From contig CAZPCT010000022.1 in NCBI GenBank assembly GCA_964585325.1, positions 1 to 12,414 on the forward strand: 12,414 nucleotides of DNA. Reading direction: 5' to 3'. The position numbers were made by a program, and so were the translations under genes. The stretch comes from CAZPCT01 sp964585325. Lineage in GTDB: Bacteria > Patescibacteriota > Minisyncoccia > JACQLN01 > CAZPCT01. Positions 11,484 through 12,414 of this stretch are shown in pieces. Each line of letters begins with the position of its first letter. The stretch's first letter is position 1. The notes below the pieces were generated by a model, which saw only the letters and a list, made by a program, of their open reading frames with translations, ran no database searches and was not told the origin of the DNA.

Positions 11484-12414
11484 ATGATGTTCTGGATCAG
11501 GAATGAGGTATGGCACGTCATCCTCCTGGTGTGGCGTGCTGGGGAGCCGGTGGTCAAAGGCCCCGACGGGGTCTACACGGTTCCGAGTGTGGAGGATAGG
11601 CGTGCATGGCGGGGCTGGTTAGCCGCCGCCATCAACAACCTGCCCGAAGCCTGGATGCGCGACGAGGCCTGGGCGGACCTCATGGTCCGCAGGGCCAACG
11701 CGGTGGAGGCTATCGCAGTCAGCTTGATGCGCGAGCTTCCTCGGGTAAACCAGGGCGTTCACGTGGACCGGTGGCTGCAGACGTTCGTGTCTGTGGCTCC
11801 TATCCAGCGGGACGCCATGGTGGCGCAACTGAACGCCGATGAATGGATTCAAGGTCATCGGCGGGTCTGGGACTTCTGGCAGGCAGCAACGCTTGTTCAG
11901 AGGACCGGCATCGTCGTCGGTTCCTTGTTCCTCCTCAGCGTCGCGTTCATGCTCGTCGCCACGCCTGTCGTTCTGGTGGTGGTGGGTGCCCTTCTGTTCG
12001 GGTGGCCGATTTTCTCGGCCGTCTGGACCGTCTCGGGCAGCATCGCCATGATGCTCCTCGGCCTTGTCATGATCCTCATCGGGAGGGCATGGCTCAGGTC
12101 GTTCCGCAACCCGAACGCCCGCACCGGCCAGGCCGGCGGGCAGGCCCAAACCGCCCAGAACACGGGCGGGGGCCGGTCGCAATGGCCATGGGCCTTTGCC
12201 ACCGTGGCGGCCGTGATGGTCGTCAGTACGGTGGGCTACCTGGCGTTGGTCGGCTACACCGCCGCCAAGGAGGACTCCTCCTGGACCTCTGGCTACGCCG
12301 CCCGCTGGGTCATGGCCCCGGAGCACTCGGCAGCCATGGCCAACCAACCCGCCATCTCGGCGGAGTGGACGGGCCAGGGATGCTCCGTGGAAGACGGGGC
12401 TGAACTCCTCCCTG
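11484..12414 (+). CDS. Unrecognised multi-pass membrane protein, partial (runs off the window)
   Basis: From the ATG at 11484 the frame stays open for 310 codons to the window edge with no stop. AGGAGGAGG ends 3 nt before the start, a near-ideal Shine-Dalgarno. Start is MMFWIRNEVWHVILLVWRAG. Residues 1-138 are mostly soluble and rich in Trp and Arg (DRRAWRGWLAAAINNLPEAW at 38-57). Hydrophobic segments lie at about 142-172 and 175-200 and, after a Gln/Gly/Asn-rich loop (209-233), at about 236-259. The tail after 260 is hydrophilic and may be exported. It matches no family I know. Several overlapping frames exist on both strands because of the high G+C, but only this one combines a strong start signal, membrane-like hydrophobicity and tight coupling (1 nt) to the previous gene. 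The 3' end is not in the window. Confidence 0.75.
   Translation, partial: MMFWIRNEVWHVILLVWRAGEPVVKGPDGVYTVPSVEDRRAWRGWLAAAINNLPEAWMRDEAWADLMVRRANAVEAIAVSLMRELPRVNQGVHVDRWLQTFVSVAPIQRDAMVAQLNADEWIQGHRRVWDFWQAATLVQRTGIVVGSLFLLSVAFMLVATPVVLVVVGALLFGWPIFSAVWTVSGSIAMMLLGLVMILIGRAWLRSFRNPNARTGQAGGQAQTAQNTGGGRSQWPWAFATVAAVMVVSTVGYLALVGYTAAKEDSSWTSGYAARWVMAPEHSAAMANQPAISAEWTGQGCSVEDGAELLP

Noticed and set aside
11619..12347. 242-codon minus-strand frame and other frames in the G+C-rich block
   Set aside because: High G+C creates long open frames by chance. These lack good ribosome sites and have Gly/Arg/His-rich composition, whereas the plus-strand frame from 11484 has a strong Shine-Dalgarno, membrane helices and tight coupling.
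1..12414. CRISPR array or insertion sequence
   Set aside because: No regularly spaced direct repeats, transposase motifs or terminal inverted repeats with target duplications were seen.

Overview
The window looks like a compact bacterial chromosome segment, most likely from the Candidate Phyla Radiation (Patescibacteria, perhaps a Parcubacteria-like lineage). This is inferred from gene content and style: very short gaps, a proline-rich one-pass membrane protein of no known family, a degenerate-finger DksA/TraR protein, a single Xer-type recombinase, no CCA encoded in the tRNAs, and several genes whose -10 box sits only 5-7 nt before the start codon. No rRNA is present to confirm the placement.

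Layout. Positions 1-1948 (minus strand): a terminator, a ComM/YifB-type Mg-chelatase-like AAA+ ATPase and, 2 nt upstream of it, a DksA/TraR-family regulator. Positions 1949-2709: about 760 nt with no believable protein gene but many strong nested hairpins; I read most of it (about 2058-2678) as a large structured noncoding RNA that I do not recognise. Positions 2710-4550 (minus): a small nucleotidyltransferase-fold protein behind a 426-residue proline-rich membrane-anchored protein. Positions 4551-7672 (minus): a terminator, pnp (PNPase), a NYN/LabA-type putative RNase and rpsO (S15), so the classical rpsO-pnp pair has a NYN gene inserted. Positions 7795-8724 (plus): a tyrosine recombinase with its own -10. 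Positions 8721-9801 (minus): trpS directly behind tRNA-Arg(UCG). Positions 9802-10636 (plus): an intergenic stretch ending in a good terminator, then a secreted 3D-domain protein. Positions 10661-10800: a perfect bidirectional terminator and tRNA-Leu(UAG) on the minus strand.

From about 10930 to the right edge the character changes. G+C rises (hand counts: 43/60 at 11221-11280 and 39/60 at 12001-12060, against 29/60 at 8041-8100), codons become G/C-ending, and both genes have strong Shine-Dalgarno sequences, unlike most genes to the left. The first encodes an unrecognised protein with an acidic patch and a Lys/Ala-rich histone-H1-like tail. The second is a membrane protein that stays open to the end of the window. 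This block is either horizontally acquired DNA or an assembly join.

Functional links: rpsO-NYN-pnp form an RNA and translation cluster; dksA-like and comM-like are translationally close; trpS appears to share a transcript with tRNA-Arg. The two points most worth follow-up are the large structured RNA beside the dksA-like gene and the G+C-rich block.
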